From Thalassospira sp. MCCC 1A01428 (GTDB lineage: Bacteria > Pseudomonadota > Alphaproteobacteria > Rhodospirillales > Thalassospiraceae): 55,178 bases of DNA. The DNA lies in contig NZ_JFJZ01000030.1 of assembly GCF_002115825.1 (NCBI RefSeq), positions 1-55,178 of the forward strand. The letters are read 5' to 3'. A program made the translations under genes and the position numbers. The notes under the pieces are model-generated. The model worked only from the letters and a program-made list of their open reading frames with translations, did not search any database and had not been told where the DNA came from. This document shows, in pieces, positions 38,947-47,258 of this stretch; position 1 is the stretch's first letter, and each line of letters starts with the position of its first letter.

Positions 38947-40041
38947 TCAGTATTTGAAAGGCAGGACGCGGGCTTGCATGAAAGCACTTTCCGAATATTT
39001 TGCCCAGGTGATGGACTGCTCACGGAAGGCGACCAGGCTGTCAAAGACTTCTTGTGACAGCGGATCTGCCGCAACAAGATCACGCAGAACCTTGCCAGCA
39101 AGGCTACCAAGGTTGGTCAAAATCTCATCGGAGAACGGACGCACATCAACATTGTGCTTTTCACGCAGGGTTTTCAGCGCCTGATTGTTCCGAGCAACAA
39201 ATTCCGACAGAACCATTTGGTTGGTGGCACGGTTTGCCTGTTCGACAATGGCCTTCAAATCGTCGGGAAGATTATTCCATGCATCGAGGTTGATAAAGTT
39301 TTCCAGTGTGGTTGCCGGTTCATGCCAACCTGGATAGTAGTAATATTTTGCCGATTTATAGAGGCCGAATGCCAAATCATTATACGGGCCAACCCATTCG
39401 GTTGCGTCAATAGCACCAGACTGAAGGGCAGGCGGAATTTCACCACCAGGCAAGTTAACAACGTTGCCGCCAGCCGCCTGAATGACTTCGCCACCAAGGC
39501 CGGGAATACGCATTTTCAGACCTTTAAAGTCGTCAATGGTGTTCATTTCCTTGTTGAACCAACCGCCCATCTGGGTGCCAGTGTTGCCCGACGGGAAAAA
39601 CTTGCAATTCAGTTTCGCATAAATCTTGTCGGCAATTTCCTGGCCACCGCCATACTGGAACCACGCGTTCTGTTCCTGTGCGGTCAGCCCAAACGGCATT
39701 GCAGCCAGATACTGGGTCGCGGCAACCTTGCCTTTCCAGTAATAGGGCGCCCCATGGCCCATTTCGACCGTACCGTTGCCTACAGCGTCGATGGCTTCAA
39801 ATGCAGGAACAATTTCACCCGCACCATAAACCGACACCTTCATGCGGCCATCGGATGCCTTGTTGATGTATTCAGCCAGCAAGTTCGCACCGGTGCCAAG
39901 ACCAGGAAAGTTCTTGGGCCAGGTTGTAACCATGCGCCATTCGCGCACGTCCTGGGCAAGTGCAGGTTTGGGAAATGTGGATGCAACAGCAGCCGTGGCA
40001 CCAGCCAAGGCGGCGCCGCTCAGGAATTGACGACGTTTCAT
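38947..40041 (-). CDS. dctP: TRAP transporter substrate-binding protein, 2-oxoacid (TakP-like) type
   Basis: The 364-residue protein begins with a twin-arginine signal (MKRRQFLSGAALAG to about residue 29), so it is probably folded before export. The mature part has the DctP fold with KGLKMRIPGLGGEV including the conserved arginine, and SGAIDATEWVGPYNDLAFG, typical of binding proteins for 2-oxo monocarboxylates such as pyruvate (TakP). Ligand assignment is inference. ATG 40041 follows GGGAGG on the minus strand. It faces the dctQM permease genes and has its own promoter candidate and terminator, so it can be made in larger amounts than the permease. Confidence 0.92.
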   Translation of the reverse strand: MKRRQFLSGAALAGATAAVASTFPKPALAQDVREWRMVTTWPKNFPGLGTGANLLAEYINKASDGRMKVSVYGAGEIVPAFEAIDAVGNGTVEMGHGAPYYWKGKVAATQYLAAMPFGLTAQEQNAWFQYGGGQEIADKIYAKLNCKFFPSGNTGTQMGGWFNKEMNTIDDFKGLKMRIPGLGGEVIQAAGGNVVNLPGGEIPPALQSGAIDATEWVGPYNDLAFGLYKSAKYYYYPGWHEPATTLENFINLDAWNNLPDDLKAIVEQANRATNQMVLSEFVARNNQALKTLREKHNVDVRPFSDEILTNLGSLAGKVLRDLVAADPLSQEVFDSLVAFREQSITWAKYSESAFMQARVLPFKY

Positions 40042-40114
40042 TGTTTGTAGCCTCCCAGCAAACAATCGATAATTTGTTTTTCAACAAAGCCTTGTTTCGG
40101 CTTCGTGATCAAAG

Positions 40115-40142
40115 ATTATAGTCGTTGAGGATAGGAGGCAAC
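40115..40142 (-). promoter_or_regulatory. Candidate dctP promoter
   Basis: On the minus strand a perfect -10 box TATAAT (40120-40115) lies 74 bases before the ATG, with TTGCCT (40141-40136) or GTTGCC one base further as a poor -35. A short AAGCC/GGCTT hairpin (40087-40103) lies in the leader. Confidence 0.45.
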
Positions 40143-40192
40143 TGCCGATCAACACTCAGGGTTAAACTTTTGGCTAATTTTTGGGGGAGTGA

Positions 40193-40216
40193 GTATTTTT
40201 GCGCAGGTAAAAATAC
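40193..40216. promoter_or_regulatory. AT-rich inverted repeat between ate and dctP
   Basis: GTATTTTT (40193-40200) is a perfect inverted match to AAAAATAC (40209-40216) around an eight-base loop. It lies about 50 bases upstream of the dctP -35 region and downstream of ate; it could be an operator or a weak terminator for ate. Confidence 0.3.
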
Positions 40217-40277
40217 GGACCATTTGGCGATATGGGCAAGGCCAGAACCAGAATGGATCGATCAGCAGATAGCAATA

Positions 40278-41006
40278 TCAGTCTTCACCATCATGACGGG
40301 ACCATTTGCCATTCTGAAAAGCTTCGATTGGTTTGAAGCGTGTTTTGTAAGACATTTTGCGACAGTCACGCACCCAGTAGCCAAGATAGACAAAGGGCAA
40401 CTTTAATCGGGCGGCCTCTGCAACCAGGTCAAGAATGATATAGGTGCCAAGGCTACGGCGGTCTTCTTTCGGATCAAAAAAACTGTAAACGGCAGACAAC
40501 CCATCTGACAGGGCATCGACAAGAGCAACGGCAATTAATTTGCCTTCTGCCGTCCGGTATTCAAAAATGGATGTTTCAACGGTGGTGTCTTCCATCATGG
40601 CACGATAGTCACGTGTATCCATACGGGCCATGTCGCCATCGCCGTGCCGGGCATCCTGATAATCGGAAAACAGGCGAAATTGTTCCTGAGTTGCTGAAGC
40701 AGCAAAAATCTGGCGTTTCAGGTCAGAATTGGTTGCGCGATTTCGCCGAAATGATCGATTGTCCTGAAAATCGTGGGTGCAGACCCGAACCGGGATACAA
40801 GCATCACATTCACCGCAAGCCGGTAGATAAGCAATTGAATGACTGCGGCGAAAACCTGCCCGCGATAGCAGGTCGTGGATATTATTGGCTTCAGGGCCAC
40901 GTAATTCGGTCACCAGTTTGCGTTCGAACCTGCCCGGTAAATAGGGGCAGGGCATTGGTGCAGTCAGAAAATAATGCTGTGTCTGGCGACGTTGATTGAC
41001 CGTCAT
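40278..41006 (-). CDS. bpt: Aspartate/glutamate leucyl- or arginyl-transferase (Ate/Bpt family)
   Basis: The 242-residue protein is an aminoacyl-tRNA-protein transferase of the ATE family. It has the N-terminal CPYLPGRFERKLVTEL, the cysteine-containing CGECDACIPVRV (shared by Ate proteins) and the C-terminal YLGYWVRDCRKMSYKTRF signature. In bacteria this family (Bpt) usually adds leucine to N-terminal Asp/Glu, tagging proteins for ClpS/ClpAP; eukaryotic Ate adds arginine. The sequence alone favours the bacterial Bpt type. It follows motB by 175 bases on the same strand without a clear terminator between. Confidence 0.92.
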   Translation of the reverse strand: MTVNQRRQTQHYFLTAPMPCPYLPGRFERKLVTELRGPEANNIHDLLSRAGFRRSHSIAYLPACGECDACIPVRVCTHDFQDNRSFRRNRATNSDLKRQIFAASATQEQFRLFSDYQDARHGDGDMARMDTRDYRAMMEDTTVETSIFEYRTAEGKLIAVALVDALSDGLSAVYSFFDPKEDRRSLGTYIILDLVAEAARLKLPFVYLGYWVRDCRKMSYKTRFKPIEAFQNGKWSRHDGED

Positions 41007-41181
41007 GTTCTGTGGTTATCCGTGCCTGAATAATTTACCCTATTTAACTAGTGTAGGTAGCAAGACGCAAACTTTAAAGTGGCCGCCGCTTATTCCCTGT
41101 GTTTCGGTGCCACATCAAGATTTCGGATTCCCGGTGAATTCAAACCCGGGATCAGGGTAATAAGGTATCAGCAGACCGGAC

Positions 41182-42210
41182 CTAGTTACGCGATGGTACC
41201 GAAAATGTCGGACGTTCAATCGGTGCATCAGGATCAGGTGCCTGATTGGTACCAGGAGCGGTGTCATTACGATTTTGCGGGGCGTACAGGTTGGTTTCAG
41301 GGGCTGTATTATACCCGGGTTCATCGGTGGTTTGTGACGGTGGTGCCTGTTTTCCGGTACCACGCAGCAATGTAATGCTGATGCGGCGATTACGTTCGTC
41401 TTTGGGGTTATCCTTGATAAAGGGGGCCGTATCTGCAACCCCTGAAACCTTCCCGAACCGGTTGGCGGGCAGGGCATCAAGTTGTAATTCCCGGCGCGTC
41501 GCGAGGGCGCGGTCGGCCGAAAGTTCCCAGTTGGTGTAGGTGCCGTTGGAATGGGAATAAGGCACGGCGTCAGTATGCCCCTCAATAGATATATCCTGCG
41601 GCATGTCCTTGATGGCTTCGGCAACCTGTTTAAGCAGCAATTTAGTGTGGTCACGTAAATCGGCACTGCCGCTGGGGAACATCGATGTTCCGTCTTTATC
41701 GATGATTTGTATGCGTAAACCTTCGTCAGTTTGTTCGACGAGCAGGTTCTTTGACAGCTCCTGAAGCTCCGGTGATTTTTCCATTGCTTCTTTCAGGTCT
41801 TTTGCGGCTTCGTCGAATTCTTTCTTTTCCTGGGCTTTGGCGGCCTGTTCTGCTTTTTCGGCGTCTGTCGGGCCACTTTTTTGCGTTTCAACAGTCGTCG
41901 CATCCGGTGTTGGCGGAATATCCATTTGAATGACAGGGGCACCGTTTTCCGAACGCATGGCACCGGAATCGGCAAGTTTTGTTCCGGCCAGCAAGCCGCC
42001 TGCACCGGATTCGCTTTGCGATATTGATTCCGGGGCGAAATAGTTTGAAATGCCGTGAAGTTGCTCGTCGGTTGAGCTGCTTAGCAACCATAACAGCAGA
42101 AAAAACGCCATCATGGCCGTTACAAAGTCGGCATAGGCCACTTTCCACGAGCCGCCGTGATGACCGCCATGTCCGCCTTTTTTTACTTTTTTGATGATGA
42201 TATCGGGCAT
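41182..42210 (-). CDS. motB: Flagellar motor protein MotB
   Basis: MotB is the stator subunit that anchors MotA to peptidoglycan and carries the proton-binding aspartate. The 342-residue protein has a Lys/His/Gly-rich N-terminus, one membrane helix (about 24-42) with Asp28 in VAYADFVTAMMAFF, an acidic/Gln-rich periplasmic linker (about 95-150), and an OmpA-like peptidoglycan-binding domain (about 165-285, IEGHTDAVPYS). A Pro/Asn/Thr-rich C-terminal extension of about 50 residues is beyond the E. coli form. It follows motA by 69 bases on the same strand. Confidence 0.94.
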   Translation of the reverse strand: MPDIIIKKVKKGGHGGHHGGSWKVAYADFVTAMMAFFLLLWLLSSSTDEQLHGISNYFAPESISQSESGAGGLLAGTKLADSGAMRSENGAPVIQMDIPPTPDATTVETQKSGPTDAEKAEQAAKAQEKKEFDEAAKDLKEAMEKSPELQELSKNLLVEQTDEGLRIQIIDKDGTSMFPSGSADLRDHTKLLLKQVAEAIKDMPQDISIEGHTDAVPYSHSNGTYTNWELSADRALATRRELQLDALPANRFGKVSGVADTAPFIKDNPKDERNRRISITLLRGTGKQAPPSQTTDEPGYNTAPETNLYAPQNRNDTAPGTNQAPDPDAPIERPTFSVPSRN

Positions 42211-42279
42211 TTCAGACTGTCATATCCTGGCAAAAGACGTGCCGCATAAACGAAGCTGGCTGTTCCAGACTGTTGTTCT

Positions 42280-43134
42280 TTAAACCGTTGGGGCGTTCTG
42301 GATGGCGTCGTCAAGTTCCTTGAAGCTTGGACGTAATTCCGGAGGCAGGATTTTGCGGGCAAATTCGACAGAAACTTGCGGTGCGTAACCTTGCATATGG
42401 CCAATCAGGGCCGCCTTCATGCAAACATAGAATTTGGCATCCTGTTCAAGGGTCTTTTTAATAATGGCCGAGGTCGGGCCGACAAACCCATATGAGGCCA
42501 GAATACCCAAAAACGTACCAACAAGAGCAGCACCGATCATTTCACCAAGAATTTCCGGTGGTTCGGTAACCGATCCCATGGTGTTGATAATGCCAAGAAC
42601 GGCAGCGACAATACCAAGACCGGGCAGGGCATCGCCAACGGTTTGAATGGCATCTGCAACGGCATTCTCTTCTTCGTGGTGGGCATCAAGTTCCTGGTCA
42701 ATCACGGCTTCCAGTTCATATGCGTTGGTTGTGCCCAGGGTAAGCAGGCGCAGATAGTCGCATAAAAATTCCAGCGCATGATGGTCGGCAGTCACACCGG
42801 GGAAATTGTTAAACAGGGCGGAGCTTTCCGGGTTTTCAACATGGCTTTCAAGCGCAAGGTCGCCTTTGGACTTGGCAAGCCGGAAAACAGCATAAAGGCA
42901 CACCAGCAGTTCCAGATAGGCGGCTTTTTTCTTCGCACCTTTCATGGCGCGAATTGTATATGAAATGCTGCGTTTCAGGACACTGATCGGGTTTGCAATC
43001 AGGAACGTACCAAAAGCTGCACCAAAAATGATGACAATTTCAAAGGGCTGGATCAGGACGCTAAATTTGCCATGCGGCAAGTATCCCCCCAGGACCGCAC
43101 CGATCACAACCACATACCCAATGATCAGAAACAT
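42280..43134 (-). CDS. motA: Flagellar motor stator protein MotA
   Basis: MotA forms the pentameric ring around MotB that couples ion flow to flagellar rotation. The 284 residues have four membrane helices, the N-terminal GGYLPHGKFSVLIQPFE, a large cytoplasmic loop with torque-generating charged residues, and the conserved proline-bearing PGLGIVAAVLGI and GTFLGILASYGFVGP. In this window only the stator genes are present; the flagellar body genes must lie elsewhere. A near-consensus CtrA box stands 126 bases upstream. Confidence 0.95.
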   Translation of the reverse strand: MFLIIGYVVVIGAVLGGYLPHGKFSVLIQPFEIVIIFGAAFGTFLIANPISVLKRSISYTIRAMKGAKKKAAYLELLVCLYAVFRLAKSKGDLALESHVENPESSALFNNFPGVTADHHALEFLCDYLRLLTLGTTNAYELEAVIDQELDAHHEEENAVADAIQTVGDALPGLGIVAAVLGIINTMGSVTEPPEILGEMIGAALVGTFLGILASYGFVGPTSAIIKKTLEQDAKFYVCMKAALIGHMQGYAPQVSVEFARKILPPELRPSFKELDDAIQNAPTV

Positions 43135-43175
43135 CTATTACCCCTTGTGCCGGCAAAATACGCCAACGTGTCAAT

Positions 43176-43196
43176 ATGGGTGTGCTTGTCACCCAT
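43176..43196 (-). other. Hairpin in the motA leader
   Basis: ATGGGTG (43176-43182) pairs with CACCCAT (43190-43196), seven bases of perfect stem 42 bases ahead of motA. No T tract is attached on the minus strand, so it would act as leader structure if anything. Confidence 0.3.
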
Positions 43197-43259
43197 GTGT
43201 CATGTGGTGCCTTTTTACAAAAGTCCCACGCCCTATGATACAATTAGTTCAAATTGTTA

Positions 43260-43275
43260 TTAACATCATGTTTAC
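43260..43275. promoter_or_regulatory. Near-consensus CtrA-type box upstream of motA
   Basis: TTAA (43260-43263), seven bases, then TTTAC (43271-43275) differs from TTAA-N7-TTAAC at one base. On the minus strand a TATCAT box follows 19 bases later, a suitable -10 for motA. It is also 109 bases upstream of the divergent flavin reductase. Confidence 0.35.
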
Positions 43276-43383
43276 AAATCATTTTATGTCAGGATTTGAC
43301 AGTATTTGAATTTATCGCCATGTTCCTGTGGCTTTAAGTGGGTTTCGCCGATCATTCTGAACAATGAAAGCTGTAATTTGAAC

Positions 43384-43869
43384 ATGTCCTTCTCGTCACG
43401 TCATTTCCGGGATTGCCTAGGCCAGTTTGCGACTGGTGTTGCCGTTGTTACCTCTCGTAATACGGACGGGCGGAAGGTCGGGATTACAATAAATTCATTT
43501 TCGTCAGTGTCGCTTGAACCACCGCTGGTTCTTTTTTCTGTTGCCCGCAATGCCGCAACCCATGATGTGTTTACCGGCGCTGTAGAGCATTTTTGTATTA
43601 ATGTCCTGCGCAATTCGCAACGAGACCTTGCCGAACGGTTTGCATCGCCGATCGAAGACCGGTGGGAAGAGACCGGGTTTAAGGATAACGGTCATGGCAT
43701 GCCGGTGCTGATTGGTAATATTTCGACATTTTCCTGTGTGCGGCACGCGGTTCATGATGGCGGCGATCACAGTATCATTGTTGGCCAGGTCAGTGATGTT
43801 GATATGGGTGAAACGGGCGATCCGTTGCTGTATTACGGCGGTGCATATGCGCAGTTGGTCCGCGTTTAG
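43384..43869 (+). CDS. Flavin reductase-like domain protein
   Basis: The 161-residue protein is a FMN-binding flavin reductase (the small component of two-component monooxygenases). It has FATGVAVVTSRN, VGITINSFSSVSLEPPLVLFSV, the INVL and later HSIIVGQVSDVD segments typical of the split-barrel fold. No monooxygenase partner is found next to it, so the substrate it serves is unknown. ATG 43384 gives the standard N-terminus MSFSSRHFRDCLGQFATG; residues upstream in frame are not family-like and the ribosome binding site is weak. Confidence 0.85.
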   Translation: MSFSSRHFRDCLGQFATGVAVVTSRNTDGRKVGITINSFSSVSLEPPLVLFSVARNAATHDVFTGAVEHFCINVLRNSQRDLAERFASPIEDRWEETGFKDNGHGMPVLIGNISTFSCVRHAVHDGGDHSIIVGQVSDVDMGETGDPLLYYGGAYAQLVRV

Positions 43870-43901
43870 GTTCTGGCATTTTATTGCTAAGCTGGTCAGA
43901 T

Positions 43902-43938
43902 GGCTGTCTGCAATAGTTGCGAACTATTGCAGACAGCC
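43902..43938. terminator. Long perfect hairpin between flavin reductase and ilvA
   Basis: A 17-bp perfect stem, 43902-43918 with 43922-43938, has a three-base GCG loop between convergent genes. It is unusually long. The T-rich tail on the plus strand is interrupted (TCTATCGCTTTT) and none is seen on the minus strand, so it may end transcription or act as an RNase III substrate. Confidence 0.65.
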
Positions 43939-43956
43939 TCTATCGCTTTTGCGGCA

Positions 43957-45177
43957 TTAATCCAGCGACGTATTGCCCAGCAACCGCCCGCCGTAACCGT
44001 TTTCTTTCAGATATTCGGTGACTTGCTGTGCATGTGCTGTATCGCGAACCTCGAGCACCATATCAACATCGGTTTGCTTGGCCGGGATGTCATAAAAATA
44101 GCGCTGATGGTAGACTTCGATAATATTGGCTTCAGCATTGCCGATCAGAGTGCTGATTCGTGCAAGAGCGCCTGGCACATCTGGAATTTCGATACGAATA
44201 CGTACCAGCCGTCCTTCGCGTGCCATACCGCGCATTAAAACCTGCGCCAGCAAACGGCTGTCGATGTTGCCGCCACTTATGATCAGGCAAACCTTTTTGC
44301 CGATGAATTTGTCCGGATGATCAAGCAGCGCTGCCAGCGGTGCGGCACCGGCACCTTCGACGACGGTCTTTTCGATTTCGATTAGCATCTGAATGGCGCG
44401 TTCAATCGCCGATTCCTCGACCAGCACCACATCGTCAAGCAATTCCTTGCAGATTTCCAGGGTCTTTCCGCCAGGCTGTTTAACAGCAATACCTTCGGCA
44501 ATTGTAACGCCACCACCGGAAAATTCCTTTTGGTGGATACCTTCATACATTGACGGGTACAGTTTGGTTTCAACACCAATGACATCGATGTCGGGCTGGC
44601 GTGATTTGATCGCTGTGGCAATACCGGATGCCAGGCCACCCCCGCCAATCGGCACAATCACTGTGTCAAAATCGGCCCCTTCATTTAATATTTCGAGCCC
44701 GACCGTCCCTTGGCCGGCAATTATGTGATCATCGTCAAAAGGGTGAACAAAAGTCAGTCCGCGTTCTTTTTGCAAATCCTGGGCGGCCTGCATTGATTCA
44801 GCCAGGACAGTGCCTTTTAAAACGACCTCTGCACCGTGCGACCGCGTATGTCGGACTTTGGTATAAGGGGTGTTTTCCGGCATAACGATGGTTGCGGGAA
44901 TACCAAGGCGTTTGGCGTTATAGGCGACCCCTTGTGCGTGATTGCCTGCCGATACCGCAATAACACCGCAAGCACGTTCTTCGGGCGTTAAGCTGGCCAG
45001 TTTAACATAGGCGCCACGTTCCTTGAACGATGCTGTATATTGCAGGTTTTCAAGTTTTAGATAAACATCAGCCTGGCAAATCTTTGATAAGGTTTGTGAT
45101 TTTACTAACGGGGTTTTGTTGACGATACCTTCAAGCAGGCGTGATGCGCGAACGATATCGTGATAGGAAATAGCCAT
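43957..45177 (-). CDS. ilvA: Threonine ammonia-lyase with ACT domain
   Basis: The enzyme deaminates threonine to 2-oxobutyrate, feeding isoleucine synthesis, using pyridoxal phosphate. The 406-residue protein has the PLP lysine Lys52 in ASFKERGAY, the glycine-rich phosphate loop GGGGLASG, and one C-terminal ACT domain (about 330-400) that likely gives allosteric control by isoleucine. Length fits the short, single-ACT class. ATG 45177 follows AGGAG by seven bases; the in-frame upstream start at 45210 would lie inside a leader hairpin. The leader contains a short ORF and two hairpins, listed separately. Confidence 0.94.
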   Translation of the reverse strand: MAISYHDIVRASRLLEGIVNKTPLVKSQTLSKICQADVYLKLENLQYTASFKERGAYVKLASLTPEERACGVIAVSAGNHAQGVAYNAKRLGIPATIVMPENTPYTKVRHTRSHGAEVVLKGTVLAESMQAAQDLQKERGLTFVHPFDDDHIIAGQGTVGLEILNEGADFDTVIVPIGGGGLASGIATAIKSRQPDIDVIGVETKLYPSMYEGIHQKEFSGGGVTIAEGIAVKQPGGKTLEICKELLDDVVLVEESAIERAIQMLIEIEKTVVEGAGAAPLAALLDHPDKFIGKKVCLIISGGNIDSRLLAQVLMRGMAREGRLVRIRIEIPDVPGALARISTLIGNAEANIIEVYHQRYFYDIPAKQTDVDMVLEVRDTAHAQQVTEYLKENGYGGRLLGNTSLD

Positions 45178-45196
45178 TTCCAGACTCCTGTGCGTT

Positions 45197-45215
45197 CTGC
45201 CTTTGAACAAGGCAG
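45197..45215 (-). promoter_or_regulatory. Hairpin just before the ilvA ribosome binding site
   Basis: CTGCCTT (45197-45203) pairs with AAGGCAG (45209-45215), five-base loop, ending about ten bases before AGGAG. It could hinder ribosome access. Confidence 0.35.
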
Positions 45216-45260
45216 GAACCGTTTATGTGAATGTGGGGAAATAATCGGGGATAAACCAGA

Positions 45261-45282
45261 CCTGTCATCCGCAGATGACAGG
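45261..45282 (-). promoter_or_regulatory. Hairpin in the ilvA leader
   Basis: CCTGTCATC (45261-45269) pairs perfectly with GATGACAGG (45274-45282), a four-base loop. It begins two bases after the stop of the possible leader peptide. No T tract follows on the minus strand. Confidence 0.4.
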
Positions 45283-45284
45283 GT

Positions 45285-45329
45285 TCACATTCGCCGCACA
45301 GAAATGGGGCATATAATCATAAGCATCAT
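45285..45329 (-). CDS. Possible ilvA leader peptide (14 residues)
   Basis: Minus-strand ATG 45329 to TGA 45285 encodes MMLMIICPISVRRM, with three Ile, one Leu and one Val. An AGGTG lies eight bases upstream, and a strong hairpin begins just after the stop. This resembles branched-chain amino acid leader peptides but there is no clear terminator, and a TATGAT box overlaps it that could instead be the promoter. Confidence 0.25.
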   Translation of the reverse strand: MMLMIICPISVRRM

Positions 45330-45475
45330 GGCAGCCGCACCTGCAAAACAGGGTTGGGGACAGGGCGGCAAAAGGGTGTCGGCATCGTCAGACATGCGCC
45401 AGATACTTTCAGAAACTTTAAGCAATAATACAGGCACTTTTACGGATCGAACCGTTGAGGTCAAGCAAACATGGG

Positions 45476-45511
45476 AAAAAGCCGGGTTGCATATCTTGCA
45501 ATGCAACCCGG
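45476..45511 (-). terminator. Terminator after the aldehyde dehydrogenase gene
   Basis: CCGGGTTGCA (45482-45491) pairs with TGCAACCCGG (45502-45511); on the minus strand a five-base T run (45480-45476) follows. Confidence 0.82.
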
Positions 45512-45537
45512 TGGGAAAATAACTGGCGGTTTTTCCC

Positions 45538-47025
45538 TTATTCCATGTTGAGGATGATGGTTTTCTTGTGGGTGAAGTGTTCAAGCATGCTTTCAAGCGA
45601 TGCTTCACGCCCCAACCCTGAAAGTTTAACTCCGCCATAGGACAGGTTGGGTTGCACCACCAGGTTCTGGTTTACCTGTACAAACCCGGCTTCAAGGCGT
45701 TTGGTTGCAACAAGGGCTGTTTTTAGATCTGTTGTCCAGACAGTTGCAGCCAGTCCAAAGTCGCTATCGTTTGCAAGTTCAATGGCTTCGTCGAATGTTT
45801 TAAACTTGAATACACAGGCGACCGGGCCAAAAATTTCTTCGCGGGCGATCCGGGCGTCGGGTTTTACATCGGTAAAAATCACCGGGCGCACAAACTGTCC
45901 GTCAGCCAGTTCCGGGTCATCGGGCAGGGCGCTTAATTCGTGTTTCTGCGCCCCTTCGTTGCTGCCAATTTCAATGTAATTGCATACTTTGCTACGTTGT
46001 TTGGCGTTAATGATGGTGCCAATGTCGGTCGCCTCGTCCAGCGGGTTGCCCATTTTAAGGCTATTGACCTTGTCTTTCAGGCGGGCAACGAAATCATCAT
46101 GCAGGTCTTCGTGAACCAGAATTCGCGACGACGCAGTACAACTCTGCCCCTGACGGGTAAAGCGCATACCGCCAATGGCACCGGCAACAGCCTTTTTAAT
46201 GTCGGCATCGTTCATCACGATCATCGGGGATTTTCCGCCCAGTTCCAGTGTGACCGGGATCAGTTTTTCAGCTGCGGCACGATAAACGATGCGGCCGGTT
46301 TCAACAGACCCGGTAAAGGATACTTTTTTAACATCATTATGCGCGACCAGCGGCCCGCCGCAACCGGGGCCAAAGCCCGAAAGAATGTTTAAAACACCTT
46401 TGGGCAAAATTTGTTGCATGATCTGGCAAACACGCAGAACGGTAAACGGCGTATCTTCGGCAGATTTGACGACAACACTATTCCCGGCAACAAGTGCCGG
46501 TGCAACCTTGATCGCCATGAGCAATAACGGGACGTTCCAAGGAATGATAGCACCAACCACACCAACAGGTTCGCGTGTGGTCATGGTCATCATATTGGGA
46601 TTAAACGGAACGGTTTCGCCTTTTAGTTCGGAGGCAAGGCCACCGAAAAACACAAACATGTCTGCCAGAACAGATGCTTCAACCCGGCTTTCAGTGCGTA
46701 GCGCCTTGCCTGATTCCAGAGCAATAAGTTTGCCCAGTTCATCGACATGCTGATTCAGGATGCGTCCGCATTCAGCAACCAGTTTACCGCGTTCACGGGC
46801 CGGGCGCTCGGCCCAGTTTTTTTGTGCTGCTTTGGCAACGGCAACAGCACGTTCAACATCATCTGCATCGCCTTCGGCCGCGTGACCGATGGATTTGTTG
46901 GTAGCAGGGTTTAAAACGTCAAAAGTTTTACCATTGATCGGGGCCACAAATTCGCCATCGATCAAATGCACGCCAGACAATGATTTGGCCAGAACGAACG
47001 GATCAAGTTCCATTTCAACAGGCAC
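45538..47025 (-). CDS. NAD(P)-dependent aldehyde dehydrogenase
   Basis: The 495-residue protein belongs to the ALDH superfamily, oxidising aldehydes to acids. It has the catalytic Cys in TRQGQSCTASSR, the catalytic Glu in VTLELGGKSP, the Asn of the oxyanion site in IIPWNVPLLL and the FTGSVETG cofactor loop. Substrate cannot be read from sequence. The start is GTG at 47025, with GGGAGG five bases upstream; a weaker in-frame ATG lies four codons later. It is divergent from an ornithine decarboxylase-type gene 233 bases away, so a role in polyamine-derived aldehyde oxidation is possible but unproven. Confidence 0.9.
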   Translation of the reverse strand: MPVEMELDPFVLAKSLSGVHLIDGEFVAPINGKTFDVLNPATNKSIGHAAEGDADDVERAVAVAKAAQKNWAERPARERGKLVAECGRILNQHVDELGKLIALESGKALRTESRVEASVLADMFVFFGGLASELKGETVPFNPNMMTMTTREPVGVVGAIIPWNVPLLLMAIKVAPALVAGNSVVVKSAEDTPFTVLRVCQIMQQILPKGVLNILSGFGPGCGGPLVAHNDVKKVSFTGSVETGRIVYRAAAEKLIPVTLELGGKSPMIVMNDADIKKAVAGAIGGMRFTRQGQSCTASSRILVHEDLHDDFVARLKDKVNSLKMGNPLDEATDIGTIINAKQRSKVCNYIEIGSNEGAQKHELSALPDDPELADGQFVRPVIFTDVKPDARIAREEIFGPVACVFKFKTFDEAIELANDSDFGLAATVWTTDLKTALVATKRLEAGFVQVNQNLVVQPNLSYGGVKLSGLGREASLESMLEHFTHKKTIILNME

Positions 47026-47258
47026 AGAAGCCTCCCTGATTTTACCCGTCTTGTGCGCGCCTATTGCTGCGCGGCGGGTTAAGTGGTTATTCGGTATTGT
47101 TTTACCAAATTAGCGAGCCGCCCGTTCTAATGCAAGCCATTTGCGTATGATCGTTCATGACTTTTAGAACCATGCTTGTTAGGGTGGCCCGTGCCGGAAC
47201 AGGTCGCCTGCACGGGCGTTTATTTGTTATTCACTTTCTGAAATGTTCGGAGCCAGCA

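Larger units (their letters stand above)
45178..45475. other. ilvA upstream region
   Basis: This spacer between the ilvA start and the aldehyde dehydrogenase terminator contains, on the minus strand, a possible leader peptide (45285-45329), two hairpins (45261-45282 and 45197-45215) and the ilvA ribosome binding site. A 120-residue frame on the plus strand over 45160-45522 covers these elements, has no family features and is not counted as a gene. Confidence 0.4.

Noticed and set aside
39154..40050. 298-codon open frame on the plus strand, antisense to dctP
   Set aside because: It covers the well supported dctP gene, and the product has no recognisable domain.
45160..45522. 120-codon open frame on the plus strand between ilvA and the aldehyde dehydrogenase gene
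   Set aside because: It runs through the terminator and ilvA leader hairpins, has no ribosome binding site and no family pattern.
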